From positions 772,156 through 836,155 of the forward strand of contig NZ_CP033611.1 of NCBI RefSeq assembly GCF_003932735.1: DNA of 64,000 bases. The letters are read 5' to 3'. The stretch's first letter is position 1; the number at the start of each line of letters is the position of its first letter. This DNA is from Rickettsiales endosymbiont of Stachyamoeba lipophora (lineage in GTDB: Bacteria > Pseudomonadota > Alphaproteobacteria > Rickettsiales > 33-17). A program made the translations under genes and the position numbers. The notes under the pieces are model-generated. The model was not told where the DNA came from. It searched no databases and saw only the letters and a program-made list of their open reading frames with translations. Of the stretch, positions 1-6,877 are shown in pieces.

Positions 1-215
1 TGGCCATTTACCAATTGCGCTATTAAGCTTGATACAACATTTAAATTTTTAATATTCTCATCTACTGTAATAATATATTTATTAGAGAAAACTTCGAATA
101 AATCAGGATAATGCTTAACAATTTTTTGATCTATTATGAAGTGTTTATCTTTATTTATAGAGGTTAAATAGGCAATAATAGAATTTAAATCATTATAAAT
201 TAATAATTGATGCAT
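1..215 (-). CDS. aroB: 3-dehydroquinate synthase, N-terminal part (runs off the window)
   Basis: An open frame on the minus strand starts with ATG at 213-215 and runs off the left edge. It begins MHQLLIYNDLNSIIAY and continues with alternating short strands and helices (IIDQKIVKHYPDLFEVF), which resembles the start of AroB. AroB makes 3-dehydroquinate from DAHP, the second step of the shikimate pathway. It lies one base downstream of aroK on the same strand, the usual aroK-aroB order in proteobacteria, and that context carries much of the call. The NAD-binding and zinc-ligand motifs lie outside the window, so identity rests on the N-terminus and the neighbour. Confidence 0.7.
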   Translation of the reverse strand, partial: MHQLLIYNDLNSIIAYLTSINKDKHFIIDQKIVKHYPDLFEVFSNKYIITVDENIKNLNVVSSLIAQLVNG

Positions 216-216
216 G

Positions 217-756
217 TTATGAGATATATTCTTCAATAGACTTAAGTATTGACTGTACCATGTGACCATGTGATTGGACTTCGCTATCTACTGATATATC
301 AGCTTGGCTATAAATTGGGTAACGCTTGGACACTAGTCCTTCCATCACTAACAAAGTATCTTTTCCATCAATTAAAGGACGCGAAGTGGTTTTTCTAGCT
401 ACTCTTTCAACTAATATATCTATGTTAGCCTTTAGCCAAATAGAAATACAATATTGTTTAATGGCTTTTCTAATGGTTTCGTTGATAAAGGCACCTCCAC
501 CTGTGGCAATCACCATAGGAGTTTTTCTCTCAATTAAAGACATAATTGTTTTAAGCTCAACTTTTCTAAAATATTCTTCACCTGCATAAAAAAATATATC
601 TGCAACCGAGCAGCAAGCTATCTTTTCAACTTCTTGGTCAATATCATAAAAAGGTAAATCCAATGCTTTAGAAAGTCTATAGCCTACAGTGGTCTTTCCT
701 GCGCCCATAATACCAACCAGTACTATCGGCTTATTTAAGTTTTTTATCAAATTCAT
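217..756 (-). CDS. aroK: shikimate kinase
   Basis: This 179-residue protein is the normal length for shikimate kinase, which phosphorylates shikimate with ATP in the cytoplasm. The Walker A loop GIMGAGKTT is at residues 15-23. The shikimate-binding Asp-x-Asp (D38, D40) and the FR pair (F63, R64) follow, and the glycine-rich ATGGGAF loop is at 84-90. An Arg-rich lid (TTSRPLIDG) lies near residue 125. The gene sits one base upstream of aroB and is divergent from xerD with about 60 bp between them. An intact aroK-aroB pair implies the cell still makes chorismate, which many reduced Rickettsiales have lost. Confidence 0.95.
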   Translation of the reverse strand: MNLIKNLNKPIVLVGIMGAGKTTVGYRLSKALDLPFYDIDQEVEKIACCSVADIFFYAGEEYFRKVELKTIMSLIERKTPMVIATGGGAFINETIRKAIKQYCISIWLKANIDILVERVARKTTSRPLIDGKDTLLVMEGLVSKRYPIYSQADISVDSEVQSHGHMVQSILKSIEEYIS

Positions 757-815
757 GTTTAAAGCAAATTTTTTTGATATAATATGTTAAAACTATTATC
801 AAATCCAATATTTTT

Positions 816-1715
816 ATGGAAGTTATTAAAAGTTTTCTTGAATATCTACAATCTGAAGTTACCTCATCTTTAAATACTATAGAATCATATAAGAATGATT
901 TGCTTAGGTTAGAGTCATTCATAGCAAGTAATAATTTAAACATTACTAATATTACCGCCGATGTTTTAAATAACTTTATTAGCAAGCTTATTATAGACCG
1001 ATTTGCAATTTCTACAGTTAATCGGAATATTTCTGTCATAAAACATTTTTTTAATTATTTAGTAGAAGAGGGGATTATTAGAGAGTCGCCTGCAATTAAT
1101 TTAGAATTATTACAGCTTCCTAGGAATCTACCTAAGTTTTTATCACTATTTGAAGTTAAAGCCTTGCTAGAAACCGCACAGGCGTGGCAATCACCAAAGT
1201 TTTATATAATGTTAGAATTATTATATGCGACCGGTATGAGAGTATCTGAGCTAGTTTCGTTAAAATATTCGTCTCTAAAATTTGAGCAAGGTAAAATACT
1301 GCCGTTTTTAATAGTAAAAGGTAAAGGTAACAAAGAAAGATTGATACCGCTTCATTTAAAGATATGTAATCTACTTGCAGAATATTTAAAAGACTTAGAT
1401 AGCAACGGCTTATTTTTATTTCCTTCTACTAGCAAGGAGGGGTATGTAACTAGGCAAAGATTTGGGCAATTTCTAAAAGAGATTGCTATTCGGAGTAATA
1501 TTGATCCAGTTAAAGTTTCCCCACATATATTAAGACATAGCTTTGCTACCCATATTTTAGAAAATGGGGCGAATTTAAAGCTTATTCAGGAATTGCTAGG
1601 GCACGCTGATATAAGTACTACACAAATATATACTCATCTGACTATGAATAAGCTTGCAAGCATTGTTAAAGATTTTCATCCTTTATCACAAGGTAAAAAG
1701 CCTGGTCAGCTATAA
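816..1715 (+). CDS. xerD: tyrosine recombinase XerD (dif-site chromosome dimer resolution)
   Basis: This 299-residue tyrosine recombinase has an N-terminal SAM-like core-binding domain (about 1-100) and a C-terminal catalytic domain. All catalytic residues are visible: R142 (ATGMRVSEL), a Lys in the VKGKGNK hairpin (about 168-170), H237 and R240 (HILRHSFATHIL), H263 (LLGHADIST) and nucleophile Y272 (QIYTHL). The length and the closing HPLS motif fit XerC/XerD housekeeping enzymes rather than phage integrases. XerD over XerC is favoured by the divergent aroK neighbour, a common alphaproteobacterial arrangement. Its 3' end overlaps the convergent fau gene by 10 bp. Confidence 0.88.
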   Translation: MEVIKSFLEYLQSEVTSSLNTIESYKNDLLRLESFIASNNLNITNITADVLNNFISKLIIDRFAISTVNRNISVIKHFFNYLVEEGIIRESPAINLELLQLPRNLPKFLSLFEVKALLETAQAWQSPKFYIMLELLYATGMRVSELVSLKYSSLKFEQGKILPFLIVKGKGNKERLIPLHLKICNLLAEYLKDLDSNGLFLFPSTSKEGYVTRQRFGQFLKEIAIRSNIDPVKVSPHILRHSFATHILENGANLKLIQELLGHADISTTQIYTHLTMNKLASIVKDFHPLSQGKKPGQL

Positions 1716-2269
1716 TTATAAATGTTTTTCTCAGTTATCAAATAATCTAGTTTAATATCATGCTTTTCTTGAAAGAGAAGTTCGGTTAGTTGCATTTCGA
1801 AACCTACCCCGATTAATAATGGTAATTTAGGTAGCGATGCAATGGTTTTATCATAATAACCCTTGCCGTAACCGATTCTATAACCTTGATTGTTAAATAC
1901 AATGCCTGGAACTATTATTATATCAGGCGCTTGGTTGCTTGTTATGTCGCCAGCGGGTTCAAGCAATGTACTATTAATATAACTTGATATTAATTCATGG
2001 TTCATTTTTAGAAAAATAAGTTTTGCATCACATATTTTGGGTAATAAAATAATATTATCTTTTAATAAACTAGCTAATTCTAAAATATTTGGCTCGTTGA
2101 AGATGGGGTAATATATAGCTATATTCTTACTTACAGAAGGGGGATAAAGGCTTAAAGTTGTAAGTAGGTTATGAGTAATTATAGAAGAATCAAAATTATA
2201 AGTATTAGGTAAAATTCCTTTCCTTAAGTTTAGATATTCTTTTCTTAATTGAGATTTTAATGAAGACAT
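1706..2269 (-). CDS. fau: 5-formyltetrahydrofolate cyclo-ligase
   Basis: This 187-residue protein converts 5-formyl-THF to 5,10-methenyl-THF using ATP. The family signature GYGKGYYD is at residues 133-140, preceded by the DIIIVPGIVF strand; the basic N-terminal helix (LKSQLRKEYLNLRKG) is also typical. It lies downstream of zapA and the 6S RNA locus on the same strand. That reproduces the conserved zapA-ssrS-fau(ygfA) order of proteobacteria and supports the 6S call next door. The first 18 bp of its coding sequence are also duplicated at 2638-2655 as part of the local tandem duplication. Confidence 0.93.
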   Translation of the reverse strand: MSSLKSQLRKEYLNLRKGILPNTYNFDSSIITHNLLTTLSLYPPSVSKNIAIYYPIFNEPNILELASLLKDNIILLPKICDAKLIFLKMNHELISSYINSTLLEPAGDITSNQAPDIIIVPGIVFNNQGYRIGYGKGYYDKTIASLPKLPLLIGVGFEMQLTELLFQEKHDIKLDYLITEKNIYNYS

Positions 2270-2289
2270 ATTGAAATATTGATGAAACC

Positions 2290-2430
2290 ACTTTAGCCGT
2301 AAGCAGGATTAGTCCGCACTGACCCTTTTTGTTAAGGTGGGCGCCATGTTATAATACCTAAGTATTATAAGAGATAGCTCCCCAAAAAAATACTTATCGG
2401 TCCAAGGGAAACATAATTCTTACGTACTAA
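2290..2430 (-). ncRNA. ssrS: 6S RNA, copy A
   Basis: 6S RNA mimics an open promoter and sequesters the housekeeping RNA polymerase. On the minus strand the terminal stem closes perfectly: TTAG..CGTAAG at the 5' end pairs with CTTACG.CTAA at the 3' end. The segment GGCGCCCACCTT followed by an AAGGGTC element and a GGA/TCC-capped arm resembles the 3' half of alphaproteobacterial 6S RNAs, and a purine-rich bubble (TTTGGGGAGC) lies in the middle. Its position between zapA-derived sequence and fau is the conserved ssrS location. Ends are estimated from the stem. An infernal search with RF00013 would decide. Confidence 0.75.
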
Positions 2431-2637
2431 GCAGCCCCATCATTTATATGATATAGGTTTTCCAGTTTTTCGGCAAGGTTTTCTATGTGTTCTGCGGCAG
2501 AATTTATTGTTTCAGTAACTGCTTCATCTTTAATGGTAGTTTTTAGCTCTTCAAACTCATCTAGCATTAGTAGTGAATGGAGTACTAGAAGATGATCTTG
2601 ACTTGCAGTAGGAAACTGCTTGTTTAATTCCTTTAAT
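2427..2637 (-). pseudogene. truncated zapA copy
   Basis: This stretch repeats the last roughly 70 codons of zapA (down to its TAG at 2427-2429) almost exactly, but has lost the N-terminal third. Upstream it is joined to the first six codons of a fau copy (ATG at 2653-2655). The resulting chimeric frame reads out of phase with zapA and ends after about 33 codons, so no ZapA fragment would be translated from that ATG. It is a by-product of the 386-bp duplication. Confidence 0.9.
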
Positions 2638-2675
2638 AGATTTTAATAAAGACATATTAAAATATTGATGAAACC

Positions 2676-2816
2676 ACTTTAGCCGTAAGCAGGATTAGTC
2701 CACACTGACCCTTTTTGTTAAGGTGGGCGCCATGTTATAATACCTAAGTATTATAAGAGATAGCTCCCCAAAAAGATACTTATCGGTCCAAGGGAAACAT
2801 AATTCTTACGTACTAA
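2676..2816 (-). ncRNA. ssrS: 6S RNA, copy B
   Basis: This is the second copy of the 6S RNA, 386 bp from copy A and directly downstream of intact zapA. The terminal stem, GGCGCCCACCTT segment and central bubble are all preserved. Within the RNA it differs from copy A by two substitutions (one in the ccGcac/ccAcac segment, one in the A-run). Just upstream, a possible -10 region reads TTTAAAT here but TATAAAT before copy A, so the copies could differ in expression. Confidence 0.72.
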
Positions 2817-3127
2817 GCAGCCCCATCATTTAAATGATATAGGTTTTCCAGTTTTTCGGCAAGGTTTTCTATGTGTTCTGCGGCAGAATTTATTGTTTCA
2901 GTAACTGCTTCATCTTTAATGGTAGTTTTTAGCTCTTCAAACTCATCTAGCATTAGTAGTGAATGGAGTACTAGAAGATGATCTTGACTTGCAGTAGGAA
3001 ACTGCTTGTTTAATTCCTTTAATTTGGAATCTAATATAGTTGATACCCTATTTAAGTGAGGTACTTGTTCAGGTAAACAATAAATACTGTAGCTTTTATT
3101 ATTTATTTTTAAGCTAATTGCTGACAT
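2813..3127 (-). CDS. zapA: cell division protein ZapA
   Basis: This 104-residue ZapA-family protein would bind FtsZ and stabilise the Z ring. The N-terminal globular part (SLKINNKSYSIYCLPEQVPHL) is followed by a long helix (SKLKELNKQF to the C-terminus) that forms the tetramer coiled coil in this family. It overlaps the upstream coiled-coil gene by 14 bp, so the two are probably co-translated. The 6S RNA copy B begins at its stop codon. Its last two thirds are duplicated downstream. Confidence 0.85.
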   Translation of the reverse strand: MSAISLKINNKSYSIYCLPEQVPHLNRVSTILDSKLKELNKQFPTASQDHLLVLHSLLMLDEFEELKTTIKDEAVTETINSAAEHIENLAEKLENLYHLNDGAA

Positions 3128-3386
3128 GCTCTTGTTGTTGCTCTATTAATAAGTTTAGTTGCTTAATTGTTTCGGTTAATTCTTCAGCTATTTCGTGCGT
3201 TGTAGATTTTGATTTTAAAAGTTGCTTTTTTAAACTTTCATTTTCTGTTATAACTTCTTTTAATTTTAGTTCTTGTTGAGCTAATTCGTAAGAGGTTGCA
3301 TTTTTAATAAGCGTTTTTTCTATAGCATTTTCTAATCTTTCAATAGCTTTAGCTAAACGATTTTTAGTTGTAAGCAGTTTATTCAT
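3114..3386 (-). CDS. small coiled-coil protein upstream of zapA
   Basis: This 90-residue, highly charged protein is predicted to be almost entirely coiled coil (heptads across residues 10-85, e.g. LAKAIERLENAIEKTL and LIEQQQEHV). It has no signal peptide or membrane segment. It overlaps zapA by 14 bp and touches the upstream SulP gene (stop and start share one base). Small coiled-coil proteins often precede zapA in alphaproteobacteria, and by position it may be a divisome helper in the style of ZapB. No specific family motif is visible, so function is an inference from context. Confidence 0.7.
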   Translation of the reverse strand: MNKLLTTKNRLAKAIERLENAIEKTLIKNATSYELAQQELKLKEVITENESLKKQLLKSKSTTHEIAEELTETIKQLNLLIEQQQEHVSN

Positions 3387-4963
3387 TAAATATCTACAAA
3401 ATTATCATACATTACTTGGTTTTCTTTACTAAGATAAATCCTAACCTTCGAAGGATCAATAGTTTTATTAAAATTTATCACTTCTGCAATCGCAGTAGTA
3501 TCCTGTAATATAGCATTTTTAAAATTTATCTCTATTATGCTATTGGTTGAACCCTTAACAATTCTTGATAATTGATTAACAATACGGGTAGAGTTGGCAA
3601 AAAATATGGTGCCGCTTATATTTACCAATTTACTATTTGGTGTGTGCTCTATTTCGATTTTAGTTAGATTGGCAATTTCAAAAATTTTGATAAAGAAACT
3701 TATGAACATTGCAACAGATACTCCTGCAATCATATCAAATATGGCTGTAAGTAACATTGCTGTAAGTAATATTATTATATCAAATTTATGGCGAGACTTA
3801 AGAATTTGTTTAACTTCTTCTATATGAAGCATGTTAATTGCTACAGTAAACAACAAGGCTGATAAGCAGCTTAGAGGGACATATTTTAGGAAAGAAGAAA
3901 ATGAAAATATATAGAGATAAATAAATAATGCACAGAGCATTCCGGCAATTGGAGACTTTGCTCCTAAACGGATGTTTGTTGCTGTGCGTGCTAATGCGCC
4001 TGTAGCAGGCATTCCCATTATAAAAGCGCATAATAAGTTTGAAATACCTATACCCATAATTTCACTATGAGGATTGTGTTTAGTCTGAGTCATGTTATCT
4101 GCCATTCTTGCGGCTAGTAATGATTCTAAGGCTGCTAAAATGCCAATCACTAGTGCAGCTGGCATGACAGCAGGGATAGTCTCAAAGCTAAAATTACTAA
4201 CAATAACTTCGAAAAAATCTTGGTTGATTTTAAAAGGATTGCCGCTTCCACCACCTGAGTTTGCCACATCATTAATAGTTTGAACAGTAAACCCAAAATG
4301 CTTAAAAATCAAAGTAGCAAGAATAGAAGATATAATTGCTAATACAAAAGATGGAATTTTGCTTAAATACTTAATTTTAAGTTTGTTAATATTTTTTATA
4401 ATTAGTATAGAACTAATGGAAATGAATATATCAGGTAGATTAATATTAGTAATGTTTTTCGCAAGTACGTATAGTTTGGTAAAAAGATAGCCGTTTAATT
4501 TAATATTAATGCCTAATATATCTTGTAACGAGATAACTATTAAAACAACTGCAATACCTGAGGTAAAACCGACTACTACTGGGTGAGGGATAAAATATAC
4601 TAAGCTGCCAGTCCGAGTCATAGCTAGTAAAATCATTATCAAAGCTGCAATGGTTTGAGCTAGAATTAAGCCATTAAGGCCGTATTTGCTAACAATAGGA
4701 GCAAGGATAACGATGAAAGCTCCCGCAGGGCCACTTATTTGATATTTTGCTCCACCTAATAAAGATGTAAAAAATCCAGCCACAATTGAAGTGTAAATGC
4801 CCGTTGCCGGTGGAAGTCCTACAGCAATTGAATAGGCCATTGCTAACGGAAGGGAGATCAAAGATATTATAAATCCAGCAAGCAAATCAGATTTAAACTT
4901 GTAAAAATTATAGCCTTGCTTTAAGGTTTGTCTTATGGCAGTCGCAATTTCAATTTTAAACAT
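3386..4963 (-). CDS. SulP family anion transporter with C-terminal STAS domain
   Basis: This 525-residue inner-membrane transporter of the SLC26/SulP family has about 11-12 hydrophobic segments. The family signature region around residues 35-60 (PLAMAYSIAVGLPPATGIYTS) and the SGPAGAF segment near 77 are present. The C-terminal 85 residues (from about 440, LVNISGTIFFANS) fit a STAS domain. SulP proteins move sulfate, bicarbonate or dicarboxylates; the substrate cannot be read from sequence. In a host-associated cell bicarbonate or dicarboxylate uptake is as likely as sulfate. It is divergent from yciB with only about 15 bp between starts. Confidence 0.88.
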   Translation of the reverse strand: MFKIEIATAIRQTLKQGYNFYKFKSDLLAGFIISLISLPLAMAYSIAVGLPPATGIYTSIVAGFFTSLLGGAKYQISGPAGAFIVILAPIVSKYGLNGLILAQTIAALIMILLAMTRTGSLVYFIPHPVVVGFTSGIAVVLIVISLQDILGINIKLNGYLFTKLYVLAKNITNINLPDIFISISSILIIKNINKLKIKYLSKIPSFVLAIISSILATLIFKHFGFTVQTINDVANSGGGSGNPFKINQDFFEVIVSNFSFETIPAVMPAALVIGILAALESLLAARMADNMTQTKHNPHSEIMGIGISNLLCAFIMGMPATGALARTATNIRLGAKSPIAGMLCALFIYLYIFSFSSFLKYVPLSCLSALLFTVAINMLHIEEVKQILKSRHKFDIIILLTAMLLTAIFDMIAGVSVAMFISFFIKIFEIANLTKIEIEHTPNSKLVNISGTIFFANSTRIVNQLSRIVKGSTNSIIEINFKNAILQDTTAIAEVINFNKTIDPSKVRIYLSKENQVMYDNFVDI

Positions 4964-4978
4964 CAGTTTGGAAAAATA

Positions 4979-5500
4979 ATGAATTTATTATTAGAACTTA
5001 TACCATTATTAATTTTTTTTGCATCCTATAAGTTGTCTAATTTAATAATAGCTGCAATAATATTTTCGCTTAGTACAATTGTTGCTAATCTAATCAGTTA
5101 TTTAGCTTATAAAAAAATTTCATATATCAATCTTTTTGGGGCAGTTGTTGTGAGTTTTTTTGCAATAATTTCCTATTTTACAGGTAACCCAATTTTTATC
5201 AAACTTAAGCCTACAGTAATTAATGTAATTCTAAGTGTTATACTAATGATAGGGGTGATTAACCGTAAGTATTATATAAAACATCTTCTTCCTTCAGGTG
5301 CTCAGCTAGATGAGCAGTTACTTAGATCAATCTCTTATAGATTTAGTGGGTTTTTTATATCACTAGCTTTAATAAATGAATTAATTTGGCGAAATTTTTC
5401 TGAACAGATTTGGGTGAACTTTAAAGTTTTCGGGATTCTGGGATTAACCTTCGGATTTTTAATTGTGAATTTTAAAGTTTTTAAAAAGCTTACGGATTAA
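4979..5500 (+). CDS. yciB: YciB/IspA-type septation inner-membrane protein
   Basis: With the start at ATG 4979 this is 173 residues with about five membrane segments, matching the YciB (intracellular septation protein A) family. Typical features are the N-terminal LLLELIPLLIFFASYKL helix, a central FTGNPIFIKLKPTVIN segment and the late NELIWRNFSEQIWVNFKVFG motif. The frame is open back to 4928, but those codons overlap the divergent SulP gene and do not look membrane-like, so I chose the internal ATG. YciB contributes to envelope integrity and septation. It is convergent with tsaC. Confidence 0.88.
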   Translation: MNLLLELIPLLIFFASYKLSNLIIAAIIFSLSTIVANLISYLAYKKISYINLFGAVVVSFFAIISYFTGNPIFIKLKPTVINVILSVILMIGVINRKYYIKHLLPSGAQLDEQLLRSISYRFSGFFISLALINELIWRNFSEQIWVNFKVFGILGLTFGFLIVNFKVFKKLTD

Positions 5501-5519
5501 AAATTATTTTATAATTTTT
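5499..5519. terminator. AT-only hairpin between convergent genes
   Basis: A 9-bp inverted repeat (AAAAATTAT, 3-base loop, ATAATTTTT) spans the stop codons of yciB and tsaC and runs into further Ts. The stem has no G-C pairs, so it is a weak bidirectional terminator at best. Confidence 0.35.
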
Positions 5520-6130
5520 TTGATATCCGCTGCCGTGATAATGCCTTCTCTCAATATTAAAGTTACGGAAGAAGACACATCTAATACGGTTGATGGAATG
5601 CCTAGTGTTGATTCTCCACCATCTATTATTAATTTAATATCAGCTTCTTCTCTAAAATACTGTGTGATTTCGTAAATATTTGAGCTGCTTTTTTCTCCGG
5701 ATATATTTGCGCTTGTGGCTACTAAAGGATTGTTAAAGTTTCTGAGTAGGTTTAAAGCAAACTCATTTTGAGGAATTCTAAAGCCAATTTTGTTATTAGT
5801 TGTAAAGCTTAATTTTTCTGCCATTGAAGGTTTAAGGTTGGTCACATAAGTGATAGGCCCTGGGGAAAAGTGCTTTGAGAGTGTTTTGATAATGCTGTTG
5901 ATTTCTACAAATGGTTCAGCCTGTTTTAAGTCTGAGCATAGTATCGCAAGAGGTTTGTTTCTATCGCGTTTCTTTAGGTTGTATATTTTGTTAATAGCGT
6001 CTTGATTGTTAATGTCGCAAGCTAAGGCGTATACAGTTTCTGTAGGAAAGCAGACTAAGCCCCCTTGATTTAAAATTTCTATGGTTTTTTTTATTGCTAA
6101 ATGGTTGTTTTCTGGAATAATTTTTAACAT
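5504..6130 (-). CDS. tsaC: threonylcarbamoyl-AMP synthase (Sua5/YrdC family)
   Basis: This 208-residue YrdC-domain protein makes threonylcarbamoyl-AMP from threonine, bicarbonate and ATP for tRNA t6A37 modification. Family motifs are the N-terminal GGLVCFPTETVYALACDI, the basic LKKRDRNKPLAIL loop near residue 52, and SANISGEKSS near 140. At 208 residues it consists of the YrdC domain only, without the C-terminal Sua5 domain. It is cytoplasmic and an essential-type housekeeping gene. It faces yciB and is divergent from the downstream ParA-like gene. Confidence 0.93.
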   Translation of the reverse strand: MLKIIPENNHLAIKKTIEILNQGGLVCFPTETVYALACDINNQDAINKIYNLKKRDRNKPLAILCSDLKQAEPFVEINSIIKTLSKHFSPGPITYVTNLKPSMAEKLSFTTNNKIGFRIPQNEFALNLLRNFNNPLVATSANISGEKSSSNIYEITQYFREEADIKLIIDGGESTLGIPSTVLDVSSSVTLILREGIITAADIKKIIK

Positions 6131-6159
6131 TGTGTAATTTTAAGTTGGTTATATAGGCA

Positions 6160-6804
6160 ATGAATAGCAAAGTTATTGTTGTGGCACAACAAAAAGGTGG
6201 AGTAGGAAAATCTACAATATCAATTAATTTAGCCGTAAATTTTTTTCAATTAGGACTTAAAACTTTAATTGTTGATATAGACCCTCAAGGTTCGGTTAGT
6301 CGTTGGTTTGAAAGGCGCCAAGAGATTATGGGAGATAGGCTCACAGGTGTTAAGTTAATCGCAAGCTCTGCTTGGAAATTAGCATCAGAGATAACTTCTT
6401 ATAAATTTAAATTTGATATCATTATTATTGATAGCCCTCCGCATACTGAATCAGATATTAAACAAGTTTTAAAATGTTCTGATCTTGTTATAATTCCTCT
6501 TCAGCCCAATAGTTTTGATTTATGGGCGGTAGATAAAATAGTTGATATTTGCGACTATGAAAGAGTTAATTATTTAATGGTTTTGAATAGAGTTAGTCCT
6601 ACTAAAAAAGGCTTAGAAAGTATTTATCAAAAATATGGAAAAAATCTCTCCAAGAATATTCTAGGTAATCGTGTCGCTTTTAACTCTGCTATAATTCAAG
6701 GCAAAGGAATAAGTGAATTTGATCCAAAAAGCCAGGCATATGAAGAGTTAAAATTTATCAGTGATGAAGTGTTAAAAAAATTAAAAGTTAATTACCAAAT
6801 GTAA
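6160..6804 (+). CDS. orphan ParA/MinD-family ATPase
   Basis: This 214-residue P-loop ATPase has a deviant Walker A KGGVGKST at residues 12-19, DIDPQGSVSRW near 40 and IIIIDSPPH near 88, all typical of ParA proteins. It is shorter than the parB-linked ParA at 9332 and lacks the longer C-terminal region. It has no ParB partner of its own and resembles single ParA proteins that position cellular cargo such as chemotaxis arrays, poles or plasmids. It is followed after 73 bp by mnmG, with a parS site in the gap. The cargo is unknown. Confidence 0.85.
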   Translation: MNSKVIVVAQQKGGVGKSTISINLAVNFFQLGLKTLIVDIDPQGSVSRWFERRQEIMGDRLTGVKLIASSAWKLASEITSYKFKFDIIIIDSPPHTESDIKQVLKCSDLVIIPLQPNSFDLWAVDKIVDICDYERVNYLMVLNRVSPTKKGLESIYQKYGKNLSKNILGNRVAFNSAIIQGKGISEFDPKSQAYEELKFISDEVLKKLKVNYQM

Positions 6805-6858
6805 TTTACTTGAAGTTATTTAATATTTGCGTTATTAAGTTGATCAAATAATTATAAA

Positions 6859-6874
6859 TGTTTCACGTGAAACA
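6859..6874. promoter_or_regulatory. parS centromere site 1
   Basis: TGTTTCACGTGAAACA is a perfect 16-bp palindrome and an exact match to the well-conserved bacterial parS consensus bound by ParB. It lies four bases before the mnmG start codon and 3.3 kb from parB. ParB loading here would nucleate the partition complex and could also influence mnmG expression. Confidence 0.95.
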
Positions 6875-6877
6875 ATC

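Larger units (their letters stand above)
2252..3023. repeat. 386-bp tandem duplication (two adjacent copies)
   Basis: Copy A is 2252-2637 and copy B is 2638-3023, offset exactly 386 bp with no indels seen. I count five substitutions by eye. Each unit carries the first six codons of fau, the whole 6S RNA, and the last two thirds of zapA. The outer junctions share a short ttaat microhomology (before 2252 and before 2638), consistent with slippage or microhomology-driven duplication. The near identity means the event is recent or the copies are kept alike by gene conversion. The only intact zapA and fau are at the outer ends. Confidence 0.95.

Noticed and set aside
731-1039. Minus-strand 102-codon frame over the aroK start and xerD
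   Set aside because: It is antisense to xerD, has no ribosome site and a composition typical of a shadow frame.
6805-6877. oriC in the gap before mnmG
   Set aside because: The gap holds only a parS site; no DnaA boxes or repeats are visible, though gidA-type loci can flank origins.
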